From: an uncultured Paracoccaceae bacterium
Lineage (GTDB): Bacteria > Pseudomonadota > Alphaproteobacteria > Rhodobacterales > Rhodobacteraceae
Direction: 5' to 3'
Length of the DNA stretch: 6,340 bases
Assembly: GCA_937927885.1 (NCBI GenBank)
Contig: CALEZJ010000366.1
Coordinates: 1 to 6,340 of the forward strand
A program made the position numbers and the translations under genes. This document shows positions 1-5,651 of this stretch, in pieces; positions within the stretch are counted from its first letter, which is position 1, and every line of letters begins with the position of its first letter. The notes under the pieces were generated by a model. It saw nothing but the letters and a program-made list of their open reading frames with translations, did no database searches and was not told where the DNA came from.

Positions 1-442
1 CCAGATCCATCGCCTCGCCCGAGCGGGCGAGGTCATAGGCGCGCTCGCCATCGACCTTGACGGCGGAATATTGCGGCGGGACCTGCTGGATGAAGCCGCG
101 AAAGGCGCCCAGCGCGGCCTCGATCTGCGCCGCGTCGGGTCGCAGCGCGCTGGTGGCGATCACCTGCCCCTCGGCGTCGTCGGTATCGGTGGCGGCCCCC
201 CAGCGCACGGCGAAATCATAGCCTTTGGTGGTATCGGTGACAAAGGGCACGGTCTTGGTCGCCTCGCCCAGCGCGATCGCCAGAACGCCGGTGGCGGCGG
301 GGTCGAGCGTGCCCGCGTGCCCGGCCTTTTGCGCGTCGAGCGCCCAGCGCACCTTGCCCACGACCGCGGTCGAGGTGATCCCGGCCGGCTTGTCGATGAT
401 CAGCCAGCCCGAAACCGCGCGACCCTTGCCCTTGCGTGCCAT
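1..442 (-). CDS. truB: tRNA pseudouridine(55) synthase TruB, N-terminal part (runs off the left edge)
   Basis: TruB converts U55 of the tRNA T-loop to pseudouridine in the cytoplasm. The ATG is at 442-440 and 147 codons are present before the edge; the whole protein is normally about 300 residues, so roughly half is missing. Visible family signatures are the opening [13 protein letters not shown] (about residues 12-24), the catalytic motif [11 protein letters not shown] with the nucleophilic aspartate at residue 47, [16 protein letters not shown] (about 80-95), and [21 protein letters not shown] (from about 121 on), which holds the conserved Tyr and Lys of the substrate-binding region. The start fits the usual TruB N-terminus. 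The Shine-Dalgarno sequence is weak: only GGAAAG lies further upstream. The 106-bp leader (443-548) holds one strong inverted repeat. Its upstream neighbours are Sel1-like repeat genes rather than translation genes. Confidence 0.96.
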   Translation of the reverse strand, partial: MARKGKGRAVSGWLIIDKPAGITSTAVVGKVRWALDAQKAGHAGTLDPAATGVLAIALGEATKTVPFVTDTTKGYDFAVRWGAATDTDDAEGQVIATSALRPDAAQIEAALGAFRGFIQQVPPQYSAVKVDGERAYDLARSGEAMDL

Positions 443-514
443 GTGCTGCCCGTCTTTCCAGCGCGTGGCGATAGCCGCTGGACCCTGCCGCCGCAAGGGG
501 GCGCGGGGGTCTCT

Positions 515-541
515 GTAGGGTGGGGTTCAACCCCACCCTAC
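515..541. repeat. Perfect inverted repeat, 13-bp arms (hairpin / REP-like element)
   Basis: The left arm GTAGGGTGGGGTT (515-527) and right arm AACCCCACCCTAC (529-541) are exact reverse complements around a single C. As RNA this would be an 11-bp GC-rich stem with a 5-nt loop. It starts 7 bp beyond the stop of the 331-aa Sel1-like gene and precedes truB in the same direction. There is no U-run on either side, so a classical intrinsic terminator is not supported. A dispersed palindrome or a 3'-end stabilising hairpin fits better. From memory, very similar GTAGGGTGGGG palindromes recur in Rhodobacteraceae genomes; this was not checked. Confidence 0.8.
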
Positions 542-548
542 GGGCGGC

Positions 549-1544
549 TCAGTGCAGGGCGTCGGCGCGGTCGCAGCCTTCGGGGTCGCCCAGCGTGCAG
601 GCGGCCTCGAACAGGACCAGCGCGCGGCCGAGGTCGCGGGCGACGCCGCGCCCGCCCTCGAAGATGTCGCCCAGGGTCACGCAGGCATAGGAATCGTGCC
701 CGGCGCAGCCCAGTTCGAACAGCCGGATCGCCTGGTCCATGTCGGGGCGCACCCCGAGGCCCGAGCGATAGATCTCGCCAAGGTTCGAGCAGCCCTGCCC
801 TTCGCCGCCGTCGCAGGCCCGGCGATAGAGGGCGGCGGCGCGCTGGATGTCGCGCGCCACGCCTTCGCCCAGTTCCAGCCGAAAGCCGAACTGGCTGCAG
901 GCCAGAAGGTCGCCCGCCGTGCAGCCTGCCTCGAACAGCGCCGCGATGCGGGCGGGGTCGCCGTCGCCGCGCAATTCGGTCTGGAACGCCGCCTCGGTGC
1001 AGGCCGGGCCCCAGCCGCCGTTGCACAGGTTGTGCAAGAGGTTGAAGCCGCCGGTTTGATCGACCGGGCCACCGCGCCCCTCGATGCGCATCACCGCCAG
1101 CGAGGAACAGGCGGGCGCCCCTTCGGGTGCGGGCCAGAAGTGGGAACAGACCGCGGTGTAGACGTCGCGCGCCTGACGTTCGCTGAACGGCAGGCCCGCC
1201 AGCCCGTATTCGTAAAGCTGCCCGATCATCCAGTCGGCCAGCGCCCTTTGCCCGTTGCGGGCATCGAGCAGCAGCACCAGCGCCTCGGGGTCGTCGTTGT
1301 TCAGCGCAAGGCGCGCCCGTGCGAGGCGCAGGGCCAGCGTGGCATCGCCGGGCGCCTCGGCCAGCGCCGCGGTGCAGGCATCGACCGCCGCCTGGGGGTC
1401 GGTGATGCCATAGGCCGTGGCCGCCCCGGCGGCGCGCTGGTTGCCGGCAAAGCCCGCCAGCGCGTCACATTCGGCCGCCTGCGCCAGCAGGGGGCCGGTG
1501 GGTGCCAGCAGGGCCAGAAGGCCGAACAGCGGGAAATGTCGCAT
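549..1544 (-). CDS. Exported cysteine-rich Sel1-like repeat protein, 331 aa (HcpA-like)
   Basis: The product is a likely periplasmic solenoid of Sel1-like (TPR-related alpha/alpha) repeats. Residues 1-23 form a signal peptide with hydrophobic core LFGLLALLAP and a signal-peptidase-I-like LLAQA end. The N-terminal module starts CDALAGFAG and includes DPQAAVDAC (Cys 26 and 57). It is followed by a looser unit (Cys 133/146) and then CX7C pairs at 174/182, 208/216, 244/252, 280/288 and 316/324, spaced 34, 36, 36 and 36 residues. All 14 cysteines can pair, as in the disulfide-bridged Helicobacter Hcp family. Individual repeats show the typical AC..G...GCSNLG..Y..G.GV form. The ATG is preceded by AGGGGAT, a good ribosome binding site. 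It lies 47 bp downstream of a longer paralogue on the same strand, so co-transcription is likely. Molecular function is unknown; such repeats usually bind proteins or cell-wall components. Confidence 0.9.
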   Translation of the reverse strand: MRHFPLFGLLALLAPTGPLLAQAAECDALAGFAGNQRAAGAATAYGITDPQAAVDACTAALAEAPGDATLALRLARARLALNNDDPEALVLLLDARNGQRALADWMIGQLYEYGLAGLPFSERQARDVYTAVCSHFWPAPEGAPACSSLAVMRIEGRGGPVDQTGGFNLLHNLCNGGWGPACTEAAFQTELRGDGDPARIAALFEAGCTAGDLLACSQFGFRLELGEGVARDIQRAAALYRRACDGGEGQGCSNLGEIYRSGLGVRPDMDQAIRLFELGCAGHDSYACVTLGDIFEGGRGVARDLGRALVLFEAACTLGDPEGCDRADALH

Positions 1545-1569
1545 GGTGATCCCCTACCTGACCGGTCGC

Positions 1570-1599
1570 GCCGGGCCCAACCCAGCCGGGCCTAATCCA
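1570..1599. repeat. 15-bp tandem duplication across a stop codon
   Basis: GCCGGGCCCAACCCA (1570-1584) is followed directly by GCCGGGCCTAATCCA (1585-1599), with 13 of 15 positions identical. On the minus strand the copy at 1585-1599 contains the TAG stop of the 441-aa Sel1-like gene. The copy at 1570-1584 has TGG at the equivalent position. The unit length is a multiple of three, so the repeat keeps reading frame. It fills most of the 47-bp gap between the two Sel1-like genes. Confidence 0.75.
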
Positions 1600-2917
1600 G
1601 CCGCTCACAGCCTTCGGCCATCTCCAGATCGCAGGCGCGCACCAGGGCCTGACGCGCGGCCTCGGGGTCGGGCGCGCCCAGTTCATCGCCCTCCAGCAGG
1701 TCGGCGAGGTTGAGGCAGGCGAGCCCCGTCCCCGCCTCGCAGGCGTGCCGGTAGTAGAAGGCCGCGCGTTCGACATCCAGCCAGACGCCCTGACCGCGGC
1801 GGAACTGCACCCCCAGGTTGTTGCAGCCCATCGTGTCGCCCAGCGCGCAGGCGCGCGCGCTGAACCCTGCCGCGAGGTCCGGATCGGACTCGACCCCGAG
1901 GCCATGCACCAGCATGTAGCCAAGCTCGGTGCAGGCCGGACCGTGAAAGACGCCGCACAACCGCCGGTGTTCGCGCAGGGCTTCGGCCAGACCTTCGGGG
2001 GTGGTGTCGCCGTCGCGGTCCCGGCCATAGGTCAGTTCGATCCCGCGCCGGTAGCAGGCCTCGTCGATCCCGCCCTCGCAGGCAAGGGCCAGGTTGGTCA
2101 TCCCGGCGTCCCAGTCGCGCGCGATCATCTGGCCCTCGATCTGCAGGACGCCGAGCGCGTGGCAGGACCACAGGTCCTGTGTCGCGCAGGCCCGGGCATA
2201 GAGCGGCGCCGCGGCGGCCGGATCGGCCGCGACCCCGTCGCCGGTCTCGAGCGCATAGGCCGCATAGGCGCAGCTTTCCGAAAGGCCGAGATCGCAGGCC
2301 CGCACGAAGAGCGCGGTCGAGCGCCCGGCGTCGTGGGGCAGGATGCCCCCTTCGCCCAGTTCGATCGCCAGATTGGAACAGGCAAGGGCAAACCCCTGCT
2401 CGCAGGTGCGCGCCAGCAGGGCGTCGGCCTCGCCCTCGCGCCCCTCGTCCGCGTCAAGCCAGGCCAACGCCAGATTGTTGCACCCGGAGAGTGCGTGCGG
2501 ATCGGGGGCAAAGGCGCAGGCCTCGGCATCGAGCGCCTCGGCGCGCGCGGGATCGGGGGGGAAGCCCGCAAGCCCCTCGCCATGCAGCCGTGCGCGGCGG
2601 TGGGTGGCAAACACCGGATACCGGTCGGCGGCGCTGTCGATCAGGTCGGCGATGCGGGCGTCGGCAGGGTCGGCTTCTTCATAGGCGCGCGCCAGAAGGA
2701 AGCGCAGGAAGGGATCCGCCCCCTCGGCCCAGGCGTCGTGTTCGCAGGCGACGATGGCGGCCTCGGGGTCGCCGATGTCCCAGACCCCGGCAAGCCCGGG
2801 CAGGCGCGGGGTATGGGCGAAACCCGCAAGCCGGTCGCAGCCGGTCTCCGTCGCCTGGGCGAAGGCGGGTGGTGCCACCAGACAGGCAAGCAGGACAAGG
2901 GACAGGGCGCGGCGCAT
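1592..2917 (-). CDS. Exported cysteine-rich Sel1-like repeat protein, 441 aa (HcpA-like)
   Basis: This is a longer paralogue of the adjacent 331-aa protein. The signal peptide is residues 1-20 (MRR, hydrophobic SLVLLACLV, cleavage site AFA before QATET). The N-terminal module CDRLAGFAHTPRLPGLAG ... DPEAAIVAC (Cys 27/58) matches the equivalent part of its neighbour. After a Cys 134/146 unit come eight CX7C pairs at 172/180, 208/216, 244/252, 280/288, 321/329, 357/365, 393/401 and 429/437. The period is exactly 36 residues except for one 5-residue insertion between the fourth and fifth. The mature form has 20 cysteines, an even number, as expected for one disulfide per repeat in an oxidising compartment. 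C12 lies in an LLAC string, but the preceding signal region is too short for a lipoprotein. The ATG has GAGG five bases upstream. It is probably the first gene of a two-gene unit. Its partner and role are unknown. Confidence 0.92.
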   Translation of the reverse strand: MRRALSLVLLACLVAPPAFAQATETGCDRLAGFAHTPRLPGLAGVWDIGDPEAAIVACEHDAWAEGADPFLRFLLARAYEEADPADARIADLIDSAADRYPVFATHRRARLHGEGLAGFPPDPARAEALDAEACAFAPDPHALSGCNNLALAWLDADEGREGEADALLARTCEQGFALACSNLAIELGEGGILPHDAGRSTALFVRACDLGLSESCAYAAYALETGDGVAADPAAAAPLYARACATQDLWSCHALGVLQIEGQMIARDWDAGMTNLALACEGGIDEACYRRGIELTYGRDRDGDTTPEGLAEALREHRRLCGVFHGPACTELGYMLVHGLGVESDPDLAAGFSARACALGDTMGCNNLGVQFRRGQGVWLDVERAAFYYRHACEAGTGLACLNLADLLEGDELGAPDPEAARQALVRACDLEMAEGCERLD

Positions 2918-2979
2918 GGTTTCCTCGACTGGGGCGGGCGCCGGCTGGCCGGACGATCCCCCCGGGCGCCGTTCGGAAG

Positions 2980-3011
2980 GCGGATCGCCGCCAGCCTAGC
3001 ACGCGATCCGC
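2980..3011. terminator. Possible terminator hairpin after ocd, 9-bp stem
   Basis: GCGGATCGC (2980-2988) and GCGATCCGC (3003-3011) are exact reverse complements around a 14-nt loop. The hairpin begins 15 bp past the ocd stop and lies upstream of the Sel1-like pair, where an operon boundary is expected. No U-tract follows on the minus strand, so factor-independent termination is doubtful. The rest of the 109-bp gap (2918-3026) has another small GC dyad, CCGGC-TG-GCCGG at 2941-2952, and no promoter that I can recognise with confidence. Confidence 0.4.
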
Positions 3012-3026
3012 GCCGGCCCATAGCCC

Positions 3027-4061
3027 CTATGCAGCGCGCATCACCATGCCATAAAGGTCGCGCGGATCATCGGGATCGGCGATCATGTCCAGCATCGCCG
3101 CCCCGGTCCCGACCTGCCCGGCCAGCCAGGCGAGCGCGCTGAAATCCTCGACCGCAAAGCCCACGCCGTCAAAGAGCGTGATCTGCGCCGCGTCCCGCCG
3201 CCCCGGCGCCTGCCCGTCCAGCACCTGCCAGAGCGCGGTGACCGGATAATCGGCCGCCATCTGCTGGATCTCGCCCTCGATCCGGGTCTGGGGTTCGTAT
3301 TCCACAAAGGTCGTGGCCCGGTGCAGGATCGCCGGGGCGAGTTCCGTCTTGCCGGGGCAATCGCCGCCGATGGCGTTGATATGCACCCCCGCGCCGATCA
3401 TGTTGTCGTGCAGCACCGTGGCGTTGCGTTTGTCGGCGGTGCAGGTGGTGATGACATCGGCCCCTTCGCAGGCCGCGCCCGCGCTGTCGCAGATCGTGAC
3501 CTGCATCCCCGCCCGGCGCAGATGCCCGGCGCATTTCGCGCTGGCCGCCGGGTCGGTGTCGAACAGGCGCACCGCGCCGATGCCGCAGACCGCCTTCAGC
3601 GCCAGCGCCTGGAATTCCGCCTGCGCGCCGTTGCCGATCAGCGCCAGCACCCGCGCCCCCGGCCGCGCCAGCGCGCGCGTCGCCATGGCCGAGGTCGCGG
3701 CGGTGCGCAGCGCGGTCAAAAGGGTCATTTCCGCGAACAGCAAGGGATAACCCGTCGCCACATCGGCGAGCACGCCAAAGGCGGTGACCGTTTGCAGCCC
3801 GGACCGGGTGTTGCCCGGGTGGCCGTTGACATATTTGAACGCATAGCGCGCCCCGTCCGACGTCGGCATCAGTTCGATCACGCCGATGGGCGAATGGCTG
3901 GCAACGCGCGGGGTCTTGTCGAACAGGGGCCAGCGGCGGAAATCGGCCTCGATCGCCTCGGTCAGTTGCACCAGCGCGGGTTCCAGCCCGATGCGGTGGA
4001 TGATCGCCATCATCTCGGCCACCGAGACAAAGGGCACCAGCGCCTGCGCCGAAGGGGTCAT
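3027..4061 (-). CDS. ocd: Ornithine cyclodeaminase
   Basis: This enzyme converts L-ornithine to L-proline and ammonia with an internally recycled NAD+, as the second step after arginase. At 344 aa it is normal for the ornithine cyclodeaminase / mu-crystallin family. Visible signatures are ELMPTSDG (about 63-70), KYVNGHPGNT (76-85, substrate-carboxylate Lys), LTALRTAATSAMA with Arg 119, and a Rossmann loop GNGAQAEF (143-150). NAIGGDCPGKTEL follows, with Asp 234 at the position of the catalytic aspartate of the Pseudomonas putida enzyme, then EYEPQTRIEGEIQ and DGVGFAVEDFSALAW. These resemble true ornithine cyclodeaminases more than alanine dehydrogenase or ketimine-reductase relatives; the GGDCPGKTEL form is the best discriminator here. 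Its ATG overlaps the arginase stop as ATGA, implying translational coupling. Confidence 0.95.
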   Translation of the reverse strand: MTPSAQALVPFVSVAEMMAIIHRIGLEPALVQLTEAIEADFRRWPLFDKTPRVASHSPIGVIELMPTSDGARYAFKYVNGHPGNTRSGLQTVTAFGVLADVATGYPLLFAEMTLLTALRTAATSAMATRALARPGARVLALIGNGAQAEFQALALKAVCGIGAVRLFDTDPAASAKCAGHLRRAGMQVTICDSAGAACEGADVITTCTADKRNATVLHDNMIGAGVHINAIGGDCPGKTELAPAILHRATTFVEYEPQTRIEGEIQQMAADYPVTALWQVLDGQAPGRRDAAQITLFDGVGFAVEDFSALAWLAGQVGTGAAMLDMIADPDDPRDLYGMVMRAA

Positions 4062-4990
4062 GCCTGCCCCCGAAAGCTGCGGGTGGGGCGGTCGAACACC
4101 TTCCTGCCCATGAGGCTGGCGACCAGATCGACCATCAGATGCGCCGTGCGGCCGCGTTCGTCGAGGAAGGGGTTCAGTTCCACAAGGTCGAGCGAGGTCA
4201 CCAGTTCGCTTTCGTGCAGCAGTTCCATCACCAGATGCGCCTCGCGGAAGGTGGTGCCCCCGGGCACGGTGGTGCCGACGGCGGGGGCGATCATCGGATC
4301 GAGGAAATCGACATCCAGCGAGACATGCAGCAGGCCGTTCGCCGATTCGACCCGGGCAAGAAAGTCGCGCAGGGGAGCGACGACGCCGCGTTCGTCAAGA
4401 ACGCGCATGTCGTTGATGGCGATTTCGTGGTCCAGAAGCGCCGCGTGTTCGGCAGCATCGACGCTGCGGATGCCGAAGAGGCAGATGTTTTCCGGCGGGA
4501 CCGGGTTGGGGAACGCGGGCAGCGGCGCGCAATCGCGCCCGGCGAGATAGGCCACGGGCGTGCCATGCAGATTGCCGGTTTCGGTGGTGTCGAGCGTGTG
4601 GAAATCGCTGTGTGCATCAAGCCAGAGCACGAAGAGAGGCCGCCCCAGCGCGGCCGCATGCGCCGCCATCCCGGCGACCGAGCCCAGCGAGAGGCTGTGA
4701 TCCCCGCCCAGAAAGACCGGCATGCCCTGCCCGGCGGCGGCCTGACCGGCCCGGGCCAGCGCCGAGAGCCAGCCGAGGGTTTCGGGCAGGTGGTGCACGG
4801 CGGGGTTGGCAGGGGTGGCGGGCTCGGGGGTGCAGGCCACGTCGCCCAGATCGCTGACCCGGTGACCCAGCGATTCCAGCGCCTGCGAAAGGCCCGCGGT
4901 GCGATAGGCGGCAGGACCCATCAGGCAGCCGGGGCGGCGCTGGCCGCTGTCGACCGGCGCACCGATCAGAAGGCAATGGGTCTGGGGCAT
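4058..4990 (-). CDS. rocF: Arginase
   Basis: Arginase hydrolyses L-arginine to L-ornithine and urea using a dinuclear manganese centre. The protein has 310 aa, the normal length. All expected metal ligands are visible: His 98 in GGDHS, Asp 125, His 127 and Asp 129 in DAHSDFHT, and Asp 226 and Asp 228 in SLDVDFLDP. GNLHGTP (His 142) and DLVELNP (Glu 271) match the catalytic His and guanidinium-binding Glu of arginases rather than agmatinases. DAHSDFHT has His where many arginases have Asn after the metal motif. The ATG at 4990 was chosen because AGAGG lies just upstream and MPQTHCLLIGAPVDSG is a proper N-terminus. The reading frame is open further upstream, but only across the promoter and antisense to the regulator gene. 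It is the first gene of a two-gene operon with ocd. Confidence 0.96.
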   Translation of the reverse strand: MPQTHCLLIGAPVDSGQRRPGCLMGPAAYRTAGLSQALESLGHRVSDLGDVACTPEPATPANPAVHHLPETLGWLSALARAGQAAAGQGMPVFLGGDHSLSLGSVAGMAAHAAALGRPLFVLWLDAHSDFHTLDTTETGNLHGTPVAYLAGRDCAPLPAFPNPVPPENICLFGIRSVDAAEHAALLDHEIAINDMRVLDERGVVAPLRDFLARVESANGLLHVSLDVDFLDPMIAPAVGTTVPGGTTFREAHLVMELLHESELVTSLDLVELNPFLDERGRTAHLMVDLVASLMGRKVFDRPTRSFRGQA

Positions 4991-5052
4991 GGGAACCTCT
5001 TTTCTGTGTCGGGGCGGATCATGGCAGGGAAGGATGTCTGTTTCGCTGACAG

Positions 5053-5064
5053 GAATGGCCATTC
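5053..5064. promoter_or_regulatory. Perfect 12-bp palindrome in the divergent rocF/regulator promoter region
   Basis: GAATGGCCATTC is self-complementary over all 12 bases. It sits in the 127-bp gap between the arginase start (4990) and the regulator start (5118), and is a candidate operator for the dimeric Lrp/AsnC protein. A looser dyad, CTGT-N7-ACAG, lies beside it at about 5038-5052. About three per cent of random gaps of this size would hold such a palindrome, so chance is unlikely but not excluded. Operator function is an inference from position and symmetry. Confidence 0.45.
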
Positions 5065-5092
5065 GGGGCGATATATGGCACAGTTTGCGCAC

Positions 5093-5098
5093 TATGAT
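5093..5098 (+). promoter_or_regulatory. Possible -10 element of the regulator gene
   Basis: TATGAT matches the sigma-70 -10 consensus at five of six positions. It would start a transcript near 5105, about a dozen bases before the ATG at 5118. No good -35 hexamer lies 16-18 bp upstream, which is common for an activator-dependent or weak promoter. The box contains the alternative upstream ATG (5094-5096), so if it is real that ATG cannot be the start. On the opposite strand TATATC (5075-5070) is a weak -10 candidate for the arginase operon. Confidence 0.35.
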
Positions 5099-5117
5099 TG
5101 ACCGAAACGGACAGGAC

Positions 5118-5555
5118 ATGCCGGACGACACCGACACCCGCCTGATCGCTGCCCTCAAACGGGATGGCCGCGCCGCGCTGGCCGATCTGGCCGCGCAACT
5201 GGGCCTGAGCCGCGCCACCGTGCGCGCCCGTCTGGCGCGGCTGATGCAAAGCGGCGAGATCGCGGGCTTTACCGCCCTCACCCGCGGCGAACTGGCCGAA
5301 AGCCCGGTGCGCGCGCTGATGATGGTCGCCATCGAGGGCGCGGGCACAGAACGCGCGGTGGCGCGCATGCTGGCGATGCCTGCCGTGCGGGCGGTGCATT
5401 CGACGACCGGGCGCTGGGACGTGATCGTGGATCTGGCGACCGACAGCCTGAGCGCGCTCGACGACACGCTGGCGCGGATCCGCCGGCTGGAGGGCGTCAC
5501 CCAGAGCGAGACGAACCTGCTGATGAACACCCGCCGCGCCACCGCCGCGCGCTAG
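5118..5555 (+). CDS. Lrp/AsnC family transcriptional regulator, likely of the adjacent arginase operon
   Basis: This is a 145-aa DNA-binding regulator, close to the normal 145-165 aa of the family. The N-terminus MPDDTDTRLIAALKRDGRA leads into the helix-turn-helix (about 18-45), with recognition helix SRATVRARLARL (31-42). GEIAGFTA links to the RAM effector/oligomerisation domain (about 65-140), which carries VRAVHSTTGRWDVIVDL. An in-frame ATG at 5094 would add eight residues. I prefer 5118 because ACAGGAC lies directly before it, the family N-terminus fits, and the upstream ATG falls inside a likely -10 box. It diverges from rocF-ocd across 127 bp, which suggests arginine- or ornithine-responsive control of that operon plus autoregulation. 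The ligand cannot be read from sequence. No clear terminator follows, only a weak GCGTG/CACGC dyad at 5555-5582. Confidence 0.93.
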   Translation: MPDDTDTRLIAALKRDGRAALADLAAQLGLSRATVRARLARLMQSGEIAGFTALTRGELAESPVRALMMVAIEGAGTERAVARMLAMPAVRAVHSTTGRWDVIVDLATDSLSALDDTLARIRRLEGVTQSETNLLMNTRRATAAR

Positions 5556-5604
5556 CGTGCCCGCATTCATTTGCGTTCACGCGCCCCGCCAGCCTTTTGT
5601 GGTC

Positions 5605-5649
5605 GCATGTCTCTTGCGCAAGACCGGTTCCCACTTTCGCGCGACATGC
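5605..5649. repeat. 45-bp compound palindromic (REP-like) element
   Basis: Outer arms GCATGTC (5605-5611) and GACATGC (5643-5649) enclose a perfect 12-bp palindrome TCTTGCGCAAGA (5612-5623), an ACCGGT core (5623-5628), and CCCACTTTCGCGC. The last of these partly re-pairs with the TGCGCAAG side, giving an imperfect long hairpin. The layout (ATGTC, TGCGCAA, ACCGG, CCACTTT, GCGACATGC) matches, from memory, a dispersed intergenic palindrome common in Rhizobiales and Rhodobacterales. It lies between convergent gene ends and shows no coding potential. Confidence 0.7.
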
Positions 5650-5651
5650 TC

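Noticed and set aside
71..1045. Plus-strand open frame (324 codons) across truB and the first Sel1-like gene
   Set aside because: It overlaps two real minus-strand genes and the intergenic palindrome. The translation is Arg/Gly/Pro-rich without domains.
552..1595. Plus-strand open frame (347 codons) mirroring the 331-aa Sel1-like gene
   Set aside because: Its composition (Gly, Ala, Arg, Gln) is that of reverse-complemented codons of the real gene. It has no motif and no ribosome binding site.
2880..2917. Lipoprotein signal (LLAC at residues 9-12) in the 441-aa Sel1-like protein
   Set aside because: The hydrophobic stretch before the Cys is too short and continues past it. A standard signal-peptidase-I site AFA follows at residues 18-20.
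1745..3142. Long plus-strand open frame (465 codons) opposite the 441-aa Sel1-like gene
   Set aside because: It is an antisense shadow caused by GC-rich third positions. It crosses two gene boundaries, shows no recognisable domain, and competes with a clear Sel1-like protein with signal peptide.
3321..4550. Plus-strand open frame (409 codons) across ocd and arginase
   Set aside because: It is antisense to two well-supported enzymes and spans their junction, with arginine-rich low-complexity translation.
4991..5542. Upstream extension of the arginase frame to 494 aa
   Set aside because: The added 184 residues are antisense to the regulator gene and cross the divergent promoter. They are Arg/Ser/Ala-rich and have no arginase homology. 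The ATG at 4990 has a proper ribosome binding site and family N-terminus.
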